Both the position numbers and the translations under genes were made by a program. From Nicotiana tabacum (Eukaryota > Streptophyta > Magnoliopsida > Solanales > Solanaceae), in contig NC_134103.1 in the NCBI RefSeq assembly GCF_000715075.1, forward strand, positions 53,684,730 through 53,748,729: a stretch of 64,000 nt of DNA, in the 5' to 3' direction. Positions 10,495 through 21,550 of this stretch are shown here, piece by piece. Numbering within the stretch: the first letter of the stretch is position 1; each line of letters opens with the position of its first letter. The notes beneath the pieces were generated by a model that saw only the letters and a list, made by a program, of their open reading frames with translations, was not told the origin of the DNA and did no database searches.

Positions 10495-13400
10495 ACCATC
10501 CTCAGAATCTACTAACCGAACCCCCAACGAAGCCAATTGATGAATATCTCTAGCTAATTGTCTTTTCTCGGGCTCTACATGTGCTAAGCTACCCATAGAT
10601 CGGCGACTTAAGGCATCTGCTACAACATTAGCTTTCCCTGGATGATAGAGAATGTTAACATCGTAATCTTTCAATAACTCAAGCCATCGCCTCTGTCGCA
10701 AATTCAACTCTTTCTGCTTGAAAATATATTGTAGGCTTTTATGATCAGTAAATATATCAACATGAACACCATATAAATAATGCCGCCATATCTTAAGTGC
10801 ATGGACAACCGCAGCTAACTCGAGGTCGTGGGTCGGATAATTCCTCTCGTGCTTCCTCAACTGCCTTGAAGCATATGCAATTACCTTCCCATGTTGCATC
10901 AGGACACATCCTAACCCGACACCTGATGCATCACAATACACGGCATAACCCTCTAGACCCTCTAGAAGTGTTAGAACTGGAGCTGAGGTCAACTTATTCT
11001 TAAGCTCTTGGAAACTCCGCTCACAAGCCTCTGTCCATTGAAACTTAGTTTCTTTCTGTGTCAACTTCGTCAATGGTGCCAAAAGGGAAGAAAAACCCTC
11101 TACGAACCTCCGATAGTATCCTGCTAAGCCTAGAAAGCTACGAACCTCTGTCGGAGTGGTAGGTCTAGGCCAAGATTTCACGGCCTCAATCTTCTGAGTG
11201 TCCACCTTTATCCCTTCATCTGATACAATATGCCCCAAGAATGCTACAGATTTCAACCAGAACTCACATTTAGAAAACTTAGCATACAACTTACGATCAC
11301 GGAGGGTTTGGAGTACCGCTCGCAGGTGGTCCGCATGCTCATCCTCTGAACGGGAATAAACCAGAATATCATCATTAAATACTATCACGAACAGATCTAA
11401 AAATGGCCGGAATAGGCTATTCATCAAGTCCATAAATACAGCGGGTGCATTAGTCAACCCGAAGGACATGACAAGGAACTCGAAGTGGCCATATCGGGTC
11501 CTGAAGGCTGTCTTCGGAATATCTTTTTCCCGAACTCTGACCTGGTGGTACCCCGACCTCAAATCAATCTTGGAAAAGCATCTAGCTCCCTGCAACTGAT
11601 CAAACAAGTCATCGATCCTTGGAAGTGGATACTTATTCTTAATAGTTACCTTGTTCAACTGCCTATAATCGATACACATCCTCAGCGAGCCGTCTTTCTT
11701 CCGCACAAATAGTACCGGTGCACCCCAAGGTGAGGTACTGGGCCTAATGTAACCTTTCTCCAGCAAATCTTTTAACTGCTCCTTCAACTCCTTCAATTCG
11801 GCAGGTGCCATTCTATACGGAGGGACGGATATTGGTTGAGTTCCTGGAAGCAAATCGATGCTAAAATCAATCTCTCGCTCTGGAGGAATACCTGGAAGCT
11901 CATCTGGAAACACATCTGCATACTCTTTGACTATGGGAATAGACTGAAGTGTAGGTATCTCAGCATCTGCATCTCTAACTCGCACAATATGATAAATGCA
12001 CCCTTTTGCGATCATTTTCCTCGCCTTCAGATAGGAAATAAACCTACCTCTGGGTGTTGGTGTATTACCTACCCATTCAAGGACTGGCTCACCCGGAAAA
12101 TGAAATTTGGCTACCTTTGCTCGGCAATCAACTGTGGCATAGCAAGCTGCCAACCAGTCCATGCCCATGATAGCATCAAAGTCCATCATCTCTAGCTCAA
12201 CTAGGTCAGCTGAGGTCTGACGACTACAAATTGTCACCGTACAACCTCGGTAAACCCGTCTAGCAATAATCGATTCTCCGACCGGTGTAGATACCGCAAA
12301 AGGATCACTTAGTATTTCAGGCATTATACCAAACTTCCTCGCGACAAATGGGGTAATATACGATAAAGTAGATCCTGGGTCTATCAAAGCATAAGCATCG
12401 TGAGAGAAAATGGTTAATATACCTGTCACAACGTCTGGTGAAGACTCCTGGTCCTGTCGACCCGCTAAAGCATAGATACGGTTCTGATTACCACTTGAAC
12501 TGGAACCTCTACCTCTGCCTCGACCTCTACCAGCCGAAGACTGAGACTCACGCCTTGAAGGATGCACGGACATAGACGATCCTGTTGCTGAACTCGCTGG
12601 TTGTGCCATTCCCCCAGAATCTCTATTTGGGCAATCTCGCATCATATGCCCCGGATGCCCACATGTATAACAAGCATCAGAACCTGCTCGGCATTGACCC
12701 AAGTGTCCTCTACCACATATGTCACACCGCGGAGGAAATGACCATGTCTGCGCAGAACCTCGTTGTCGCTGCAAACCCGACACCCGTGAGCTCTCACCTG
12801 GTCCTGACTGAGTATAGCGATCATACCCGTAACCCTGTAACTGAGGTGGCGGAGGCCTAGGTGGCAGTCCGAAGTACTGGGTCCTATAACTACCCTGAGA
12901 TTGCTCCTGAGACCTGGGAAATCTCATCCTCTTACGTTGCCCTTGCTCAGCCCTCTCTGTACCCTGCTGCCGACGCCTACCCCTTTCTATATTCTGGGCG
13001 AATGCCTGAATCCGGGAGATATCCATACTATCCTGCAATGCAGCGGTGGCACATGCCTCGGTTAACTCTGGGGCTAACCCTGCTATAAACCTGTGAATCC
13101 TGTCCCGCATAGTAGAAACTATGGATGGTGCATATCTGGCCAATGAGTCAAAATGGAGACTATACTCTCGAACACTCATATTACCCTGCTTGAGGGCTAG
13201 AAACTGATCGACTCGAGCCTGTCGGATCTCCCGCGGTAAGTACTGGTCAAGGAAAGCATCTGAAAAATTCTCCCAAATAGCTGGAGGTGTATCACGTCCC
13301 CTGGACCTCTCCCATCCCTCATACCAAAGGATGGCTATATCTCGGAGTCGAAAAGCTGCTAGCTCAACTGCCTCTTTCTCCGTGGCATGCATAACACGAA

Positions 13401-13619
13401 AGATCCTGTGAAGCTGATCTATGAAATCCTGCGGGTCCTCCCTCTGATCTGTCTCCGTGAACTCTGGGGGACTCAAAGCAATAAACTCTCGGACCCTTGA
13501 ACTCCCAGACCCCTCAGAAGTTCCTGCACTAGCTGATGCCCTAGCATGTTGCTGGGTAGCTACCAACTGTGTCAACAAATGCACCGCACTCCTTAAGTCC
13601 TGATCTGATGGAAGTGGAG
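10495..13619 (-). CDS. gag-pol: Element A gag-protease-RT-RNase H polyprotein (main open frame)
   Basis: A 1030-codon frame counted from the GTG at 13584. It is open further upstream to about 13619, where a frameshift joins it to the gag N-terminus, so 13584 is not a real start. In order: gag core (about residues 30-190); a CCHC zinc knuckle [14 protein letters not shown] (about 303-316), which binds genomic RNA; the aspartic protease motif [11 protein letters not shown] (about 397-407); reverse transcriptase, with MCIDYRQLN and a catalytic box reading FNDD (about 734-740); RNase H with [13 protein letters not shown] and [11 protein letters not shown]; and a connection region ending near [14 protein letters not shown]. 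The FNDD box is odd: relatives in this window have FIDD. Otherwise the frame is intact, consistent with a young insertion. Confidence 0.95.
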
Positions 13620-13802
13620 GGGAACTGGATGTGCGGTTTCCCTAGGAATCTCCGTAGTTGGTGGAGGAGCCGGTAATGGCTGAGTAGGGGTCTCCCCTTG
13701 AGCCTCAGACTGGGCCCCATCTACTGGGGGTACCCTGTTGGTCCCCTCACCTACTACTGTATCTCTCCTCTGGCTAGCCGTAGTCTTCCTAGTCACCGTC
13801 AT
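13593..13802 (-). CDS. gag: Element A gag N-terminus (frameshifted)
   Basis: A minus-strand frame starting at the ATG 13802-13800 ([14 protein letters not shown]...), basic and then Pro-rich, as gag N-termini of this group usually are. An upstream in-frame ATG exists at 13826. I prefer 13802 because it directly follows a CACAG trinucleotide context like that before the gag ATG of element I. Within the G run 13619-13622 (plus strand) the frame slips relative to the main polyprotein by one base, and this frame then closes at 13593. The break is best read as a 1-bp deletion in the homopolymer, or a sequencing error there. Confidence 0.8.
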   Translation of the reverse strand: MTVTRKTTASQRRDTVVGEGTNRVPPVDGAQSEAQGETPTQPLPAPPPTTEIPRETAHPVPLHFHQIRT

Positions 13803-13997
13803 CTGTGCATGCAAACACCAACACATAAGTTTAATTCAAATTTCCTATAACTCAGTTCTATAGCACGATTTAGATTTCAAAGAAGTGTAACCAACTCCTA
13901 AATGCCCTGTAGTTCCTTGCTTATATAATGTGGTGCACAACACATCTATAAACAAGACCCTACTAGACACGGCTTGTAGACTCCCTAGGACAGAACT
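13803..13997 (-). other. Element A leader (untranslated) between primer site and gag
   Basis: No coding sequence. On the minus strand it runs from the primer site to the gag ATG and ends in TGCATGCACAG just before ATG, which reads like a 3' splice site. The part next to the primer site (CCTAGGGAGTCTACAAGCC) is nearly identical to the leader of element C at 33030-33050, tying the two elements together. Confidence 0.7.
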
Positions 13998-14009
13998 GCT
14001 CTGATACCA
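13998..14009 (-). promoter_or_regulatory. Element A primer binding site (initiator Met tRNA)
   Basis: On the minus strand TGGTATCAGAGC, complementary to the 3' end of plant initiator methionine tRNA, lies 4 bp inside the 5' LTR. This tRNA primes minus-strand DNA synthesis in most plant Ty3/gypsy elements. Confidence 0.93.
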
Positions 14010-14013
14010 AGTT

Positions 14014-16540
14014 TGTCACGCCCCGAACCTAGGAGCGAGACAAGCACCCCGTGCCTCACCTAACCTGGCGTACCAAATTGCGACTAAGGGACTCTGAACA
14101 CATAATGTCATACTTTGGCCATGGGGCCACCTTGCAAGACAATTTGCGAAGCAAAATATAAAACTGAATGGAAACTAGCACTAACTAAATATCAATATAA
14201 AGCTAGGCCGACAAGGCCGTCATAGCTACTACAGCTGACAAACCACCAATTTATACAAACCCAACATACTGCACTAACCAACAGGATATGCCTACAAGCC
14301 TCTACTGATAGATGTACTGTGATCGGAACAGGTCCCCGACCTACCCATAACATATATACAGATATACATAAGATGTACACAAAACTCTAGTCCTGGCAAC
14401 TCCGAAAGACGTGGAGCTTACCGATCAGGCGGAACTCGGAAAACACCTACTGAGGAGGTCTACCCGTCTGTCTGTCTGAACCTGCACGCATGAAATGCAG
14501 CGCCCCCAAAAAAGGGACGTCAGTACGAAATAATGTACCGAGTATGTAAGGCAATAAAATAACTGAAATCTGAAACTGAACTGATAATATGATAACTGAA
14601 ATTAACTGGGAGTCAAAGATGATCTGGAGATATACTTACCTGCTGATACTGACTCAACTCCTTCAATATAGTAAGTAAAATAATTGTACGGCCTTATAAG
14701 GCTCGGTATATATAACTGCTCTACCATAGTAGGCTCGCTTATAGGCGCTCGGCCATACTAGGCTATGTATCTCGACCATGCTGGGCTCGCTCATAGGCGC
14801 TCGGCCACAGTAGGCTCGGTATATAACTTTCCATCTGATCAGAGGTTGCCCAATAGGGGCCTGCCCATCGATTATAGCTCGATGGTAATGAAAATACTGT
14901 AATACTGTATATATAGGCTTGCTGCTCTCTTGACTGGAAGAAGACAATACTAAAATTGAATATAGAGTCTCGATAAGGAATAATATTGTAACTTATGAGA
15001 CTAGAATAGTGTGAATAAATTCATGAATATGAACTTCTCTTTTGTCTCATTACTAACACATGTAGCTACGAGATCATGCCAAAATGAAGGAAGGCTTAGC
15101 CTTAACATACCTTATCACAATCTTTTCAATCACCAAGTTGAACTCACCTCTTCGCACCTTAATCTACAAGAATGATAATAATACTATCGTTAAGTTACGA
15201 AAGGTACAACTATCGCACAACGAACGACAAACCTATTTTGTATTAAAACGGGCAGCATCTCCCCTATAATATGCCCTTCCTCCAACTTCAAGATAACACC
15301 AACAATACAAGGACAGAACAATAACAACATATATACATCATTTTCCAGCCCTATATACACCATCAAATACTACAAAACAGCCCAACACACCCCAATCTCT
15401 TCGTACACAAAACGACCACCGTAGTAGTGTCAAACGACCCGCAAATGTTATGACGAACGACCAGCCAACCACCATACATTTATATGGTGTTTATAAACCC
15501 CCTTCCTCCTCCAAAACTCCACAAAATAGTAATAAAACACGCAGCCCAACAGCAACACAAAACAGTCCACAAAACAGTCCGCTACAAGTGAATAACTCGA
15601 ACTCACGGCTTCCGATCACCATCCCGTGAGTTCTTACAAGTATAGAACGACTTACCATGAATTTACAGAAGAAAAAATGGATGAAAGAGAGCAGTAAACT
15701 CACCTTATTTGTTGGATAACTCAGCTCCTATCTTGGTTCTTCAAACTCTAAGTTTTACCTCCAATTGGAACTTGAAAGGGAGAGAAAATCAATTAGGGTT
15801 TGTGGGAAATTTTTGGGAGGATTCTTTGCAGAGCTTATGTCTGGTTATTATGCTCTATTTTAAGTCTAATATATGAAGAAAATAGGCCCTTAAAAGGCCT
15901 CTTTGGACGACCCGAAATGGCCCATTTTTGGGCTTTCATTTAAGCAAGTAGGTGACACACCTACTTGTCACCTAGCAGCTTGCGCAGTATCGCAAAAATG
16001 CACATATCTCTCTACTCCGATGTCGTATTGACAAATGGTTTAATGCGTTGGAAAATAGACTCATAGATCTTTAATTTGATGTGTGGAACACACCATAACT
16101 CTAAGTATATTGGGAGAAAATTGCAGTTACATTTGACCTAAAGTTTCAGTAAAACTTATGAATGTAACTTGTGATGACTTTCATCGACTTTTGTTCCACA
16201 ACTCGCTTGACTTAAAAACATAACACACGGATGTAATATGACTAATATAAATCATAACATAATCTCGTTATCATGTTAATCACCCTAGTCTCACCCCAAA
16301 GGTACATGTTATAACATTCCCAACTTGTCGACTTTCGATGAAACATTGTTTTATTTAATTGCTTTAGCTTCTGAACTGTCCAACCCTCTTTGTACTTGTT
16401 GTTCATGATCTTCAATATTTGTAACCTCAGAGGTGACATGATTAACTTACTTTATATACTTTTAAATATTATCTCATTTTTTTGTCCTACATTAGTTTGC
16501 TTACGACGCATTTTTACATACGAAAATATAGGGTGTAACA
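14014..16540 (-). repeat. Element A 5' LTR (promoter LTR)
   Basis: 2527 bp, the near-identical partner of 6231-8757. As the 5' LTR on the minus strand it should supply promoter and transcription start. A TATATATA-type sequence (minus) near 14905-14920 is a weak promoter candidate, conserved in element C near 32183-32190. A consensus splice donor (CAG|GTAAGT, intron would start at 14639) lies downstream of it. Confidence 0.96.
14639..14640 (-). promoter_or_regulatory. Candidate 5' splice site in element A LTR
   Basis: On the minus strand CAGCAG|GTAAGT matches the plant donor consensus very well. A candidate acceptor CACAG lies at 13807-13803, directly before the gag ATG. The implied intron of about 837 nt would remove the primer site. 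This is inference only; no transcript evidence is available here. Confidence 0.35.
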
Positions 16541-16545
16541 ATACA
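16541..16545. other. Target-site duplication, right copy (element A)
   Basis: ATACA directly follows the right LTR and matches 6226-6230. Confidence 0.95.
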
Positions 16546-19500
16546 TGCATATGATGGATGAATAACATATCATATGCTCCTGGACTGGTATAAAGGACAT
16601 GCTAAAGTGTAGTCTTGTGTAAAGTGTGCTATCATGGCTCATTAAGCAAATTTTGTCATAGAAATAGAAGTTATCAAGTTCATTCAAGGATTAGCCTCTA
16701 TGTAACCTCAAACATAAATCAAGTAGTTCACACAAGGTTACAAATATGAGAAGCATCAAAGCTTAAAGCTTAACATTGAATTCAAGGCATATCATAGCCT
16801 GAACACTACCCCAAGCATTGATAAATAACCCGGTGCTCACACATGGGCTCAAACCCCACAAATGTACGCACCCATAGCACAAAGCTATCACAAATAATTC
16901 AGGTAAATAGTTCCTCAACCAAGTTTAGGTAAGATACTTACCTCAAGCATGCGAAATTACTCCTCTAACAAGCCCTTCCCGCGCGGATCGATCTTTTGAC
17001 ATCACTAATCTCGTAAAAATAACGAAATACCACCAATAAAAGTCATATGAAGTGGTTCCAAAAGATAAAGCTAAGAACTTTAATTCAATTCAAAAAGTCA
17101 ACCCAAAATGTTAACCCCGTGCCGACACCTCGGAACCCGACAAATTGAATAAATTTGGACACTCATTCAATTACGAGTCCAACTATACCAATATCATTTA
17201 ATTCCAATAACAAATCGACCCTCTAAATCTCAAATCACACTGTCCAATAACATAGTCAAAAAATCCCCAAATTCCATCTTAGAATCATGAAACTTAGGAG
17301 TAATAATCAATGGGTAGTTAATATCTAATACCAAAATAGAAAAACAGTATAACAAGGCAATATGTCCGGCGTGGTCTCAGGCATAACAACAAAATCTACC
17401 CCGCGTAGTCACATGCATCACAATACAATCCGTCCGGCATGGTCACATACATAACAACATAATCCGTCCGGTGTGGTCACACGCAAAATAACACAATCCG
17501 TCTGGCGTGGTCACAAGCATCCAGTCTAAATCATATCACACAGAAGCAAATATACAAGTATACATGCACATGATGGATAAATAACATATCATATGCTCCT
17601 GGACTGGTATAAAGGACATGCTAAAGTGTAGTCTTGTGTAAAGTGTGCTATCATGGCTCATTAAGCAATTTTGTCATAGAAATAGAAGTTATCAAGTTCA
17701 TTCAAGGATTAGCCTCTATGTAACCTCAAACATGGATCAAGTAGTTCACAACAAGGTTACAAATATGAGAAGCATCAAAGGTTAAAGCTTAACATTCAAT
17801 TCAAGGCATATCATAGCCTGAACACTACCCCAAGCATTGATAAATAACATGGTGCTCACACATGGGCTCAAACCCCACAAATGTGCGCACCCATTGTACA
17901 AAGCAATCACAAATAATTCAGGCAAATAGTTCCTCAACCAAGTTTAGGTAAGATACTTACCTCAAGCATGCGAAATCACTCCTCTAACAAGCCCTTCCCG
18001 CGCGTATCGATCTTTTGACACTCTAATCTAGCAAATATAACAAAATACCACCAATAAAAGTCATATGAAGTGGTTCCAAAAGATAAAGCTAAGATATTTA
18101 ACTCAATTCAAAAAGTCAACCCAAAATGTCAACCCCGGGCCGACACCTCGAAACCCGACAAATTGAATAAATTTGGTCACTCATTCAATTATGATTCCAA
18201 CTATACCAATATCATCCAATTCCAACAACAAATCGACCCTCAAAACCTCAAATCTCACTCTCCAATAACATAGTCCAAAATCCCCAAATTCCACCTTAGA
18301 TTCATGAAACTTAGGAGTAATAATCAGTTGGTAGTTAGTATCTACTACCAAAATTGAAAAACAGTATAACAGTGCCATCCGCCCGGCGTGGTCGCATGAA
18401 TAATAACATAATCTACCCCGCGTAGTCACATGCATAACAATACTATCTGCCCGGCGTGGTCACATGCAGAACAACACAATCCGTCCGGTGTGGTCACATG
18501 CATACAACCCAATCCATCTAGGGTGGTCACGGGCAACTAGTCCAAATCATATCACTATGAAGCAAATATACAAGTATACATGCATATGATGGATGAATAA
18601 CATATCTTATGCTCCTGGACTGGTATAAAGGACATGCTAAAGTGTAGTCCTGTGTAAACTGTGCTATCATGGCTCAATCAGCAATTTCATCATAGAAATA
18701 GAAGTTATCAAGTTCATTCAAGGATTAGCCTTTATGTAACCTCAAACATGGATCAAGTAGTTCACAACAAGTTTACAAATATGAGAAGCATCAAAGCATA
18801 AAGCTTAACATTCAATTCAAGGCATATCATATCCTAAACACTACCCCAACCATTGATAAATAACCCGGTGCTCACACATGGTCTCAAACCACACAAATGT
18901 GCGCACCCATAGCACAAAGCTATCACAAATAATTCATGCAAATAGTTCCACAACCATGTTTAGGTAAGATACTTACCTCAAGCAAGCCAAATCACTCCTC
19001 TAACAAGCCCTTCCTGCGCGTATCGATCTTTCGACTGCTCTAATCCAGAAAAAATAACGAAATACCACCAATATAAGTCATATGAAGTGGTCCTAAAAGA
19101 TAAAGTTAAGATCTTTAACTTAATTCAAAAAGTCAACCCAAAACATCAACCCCGGGCCGATACCTCGGAACCCGACAAATTGTATAAATTTGGACACCCA
19201 TTCAATTACGAGTCCAACTATACCAATATCATCCAATTCCAACAACAAATCGACCCTCAACCCCTCAAATCTCACTCTCCAATAATATAGTCTAAAAATC
19301 CCCAAATTCCATCTTAGATTCATGAAACTTAGGAGTAATAATCAATGGGTAGTTAATATCTAATACCAAAATTGAAAAATAGTATAACAGTGCAATCCGC
19401 CCAGCTTGGTCTCTGGCATAACAACAAAATCTACCCCACGTAGTCACATGCATAGCAATACTATCTGCCCGGCACGTTGTGGTCACATGCATAACAACAC

Positions 19501-21389
19501 AATCCGTCTAGTGTGGTCATAACAATACAATTCAAATCATATCACTATGAAGCAAATATACAAGTATACATGCATATGATGGATGAATAACATATCTTAT
19601 GCTCCTGGACTGGTATAAAGGACATGCTAAAGTATAGTCTTGTGTAAAGTGTGCTATCACGGCTCAATCAACAATTTAATCATAGAAATAGATATTATCA
19701 AGTTCATTCAGGGAATTAGCCTCTATGTAACATCAAACGTGGATCAAGTAGTTCACAACAACGTAACAAATATGAGAAATATCACAACTTAAAGCTTAAT
19801 AGTCAATTCAATGCATATCATAGCCTAAACACTACCTAGAGCATGGATAAATAACCCGGTGCTCACACATGGGCTCAAACCCCACACATGTGCGCACCCA
19901 TAGCACGTAGCTATCACAAATAATTCAGGCAACTAGTGTCTCAACATAGTTTAGGTAAGATGCTTTAACCCAAGCAAGCCAAATCACTCTTGTAATAAGC
20001 CCTTCCCACGCATATAGATCTTCGGGTGGCTCGCATATAGAAACAATAACGCAATACCATCAATAAAAGCCATAGGAAGTGATTTTAAAAGATAAAGCTA
20101 AGATCTTTAACTCAATTTAAAAAGTCAACCATGTGCTCGCTCCACGGAGCCCGATAAAATTTACAAACTGCGGACACGCTTTCAGTTACGAGTCCAAACA
20201 TACCAATATCATCCAATTCCAACCATAAATCGACCCTCAAACCATCAAATCACACTCTCCTATAACATAGTCCAAAAATCCCCAAATTATATCTTAGATT
20301 CATAAACATTAGGCGTAATAATCAATGGGTAATTAATATCTAATAACAAAATCAAATAACAGTATAACTATACAATCCGCCCGGCGTGATCACAGGCATA
20401 ACAACACAATCTGCCTGACGTGGTCACATGCATAATAATACAATTCGCCCGGCGTGGTCACAAACATAACAACACAATCCGCCCAGCATGGTCACAAGCA
20501 TAACGACACAATCCGTCTGGCGTGGTAACAGGCAACTAGTCCAAATCATATCACACAGAAGAAAATATACAAGTATACATGTATATGAGGGATGAATAAC
20601 AGTTCATATGCTCCTGAACCAGTATAAATGACATACTAATGTGTAGGCATGTGTAAAGTGTGTTATCATGGCTCAATCAGAAATTTCATCATAGAAATAG
20701 CAGTTTTCAAGTTTATTCAGGGAATTAGCCTCTATGTAACCTCAAACATAGGTCAAGTAGTTAACAACAAGGTAACAAATATGAGAAACATCAAAGCTTA
20801 AAGCTGAACAGGCAATTCAATGCATATCATAGCCTAAACACTACCCCGAGCATCGATAAATAACCCGATGCTCACACATGGGCTCAAACCCCACAAATGT
20901 GCGCACCCATAGCACTTAGCTATCACAAATAATACAGGTAAATAGTTCCTCAACCAAGTTTAGGTAAGATACTTACCTCAAGTTAGCCAAATCACTCCTC
21001 TAACAAGCCCTTCCTGTGCGTATCGATCTTTGTACGGCTCCAATCTAGCAAAAATAACGCGATACCACCAATTAAAGTCAAAGGAAGTTATTCCAAAAGA
21101 TAAAGCTAAGATCTTTAACTCAATTCAAAAAGTTAACCCAAAACGTCAACCCCAGACCCACACCTCGGAACCCGACAAATTGTACAAATTTGGACACCCA
21201 TTCAATTACGAGTTCAACCATACCAAGATCATCTAATTCCAGCCATAAATCGACCCTTAAACCCTCAAATCTCACTCTCCAATAACATAGTCAATAAATC
21301 CCCAAATTCTATCTTAGATTCATGAAAATTAGGCTTAATAATCAATGGGTAGTTAATATCTAATACCAAAATCGAATAACAGTATAACA

Positions 21390-21550
21390 GTACAATCCGC
21401 CCGGCGTGGTCACGGGCATAACAATACAATTTGCCCGGTGTGGTCACGGGCATAACAATACAATCTGCCCGGTGTGATCACAGGCATAACTACACAATCC
21501 GCCCGGTGTGGTCACATGCATAACATCACAATCCGCCTGGCGTGGTCAGA
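21390..21550 (+). repeat. 34-bp subrepeat cluster within a satellite unit
   Basis: Five successive degenerate copies spaced 34 bp (for example starts near 21396 and 21430), each with a CCGCCCGGYGTGGTCAC core and a CATAACAATACAAT spacer. An equivalent cluster, usually of 4-5 copies, is present in every unit and is its most GC-rich part. Confidence 0.85.

Larger units (their letters stand above)
6231..16540 (-). mobile_element. Full-length Ty3/gypsy chromovirus-type LTR retrotransposon A
   Basis: A 10,310-bp element bounded by a 5-bp target duplication, transcribed leftwards. In element order: 5' LTR (14014-16540), primer binding site, gag with one frameshift, protease, reverse transcriptase, RNase H, an in-frame stop, integrase with C-terminal chromodomain, polypurine tract, 3' LTR (6231-8757). 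The order PR-RT-RH-INT defines Ty3/gypsy. The chromodomain and long LTRs fit the Tekay/Del group of plant chromoviruses (family knowledge). By eye the two LTRs differ at about nine substitutions and two 1-bp indels over 2527 bp, so insertion is recent. It landed inside a satellite unit. It is probably not autonomous because of the frameshift, the stop and a changed residue beside the RT catalytic aspartates. Confidence 0.96.

Noticed and set aside
10001..13088. Plus-strand frames of 66-119 codons across 10001-13088
   Set aside because: Antisense shadows of A's gag-pol, which has clear retroelement motifs on the minus strand.
13998..14009. A tRNA gene at the tRNA-like sequence
   Set aside because: Only the 12-base complement of a tRNA 3' end is present, which is a primer binding site.
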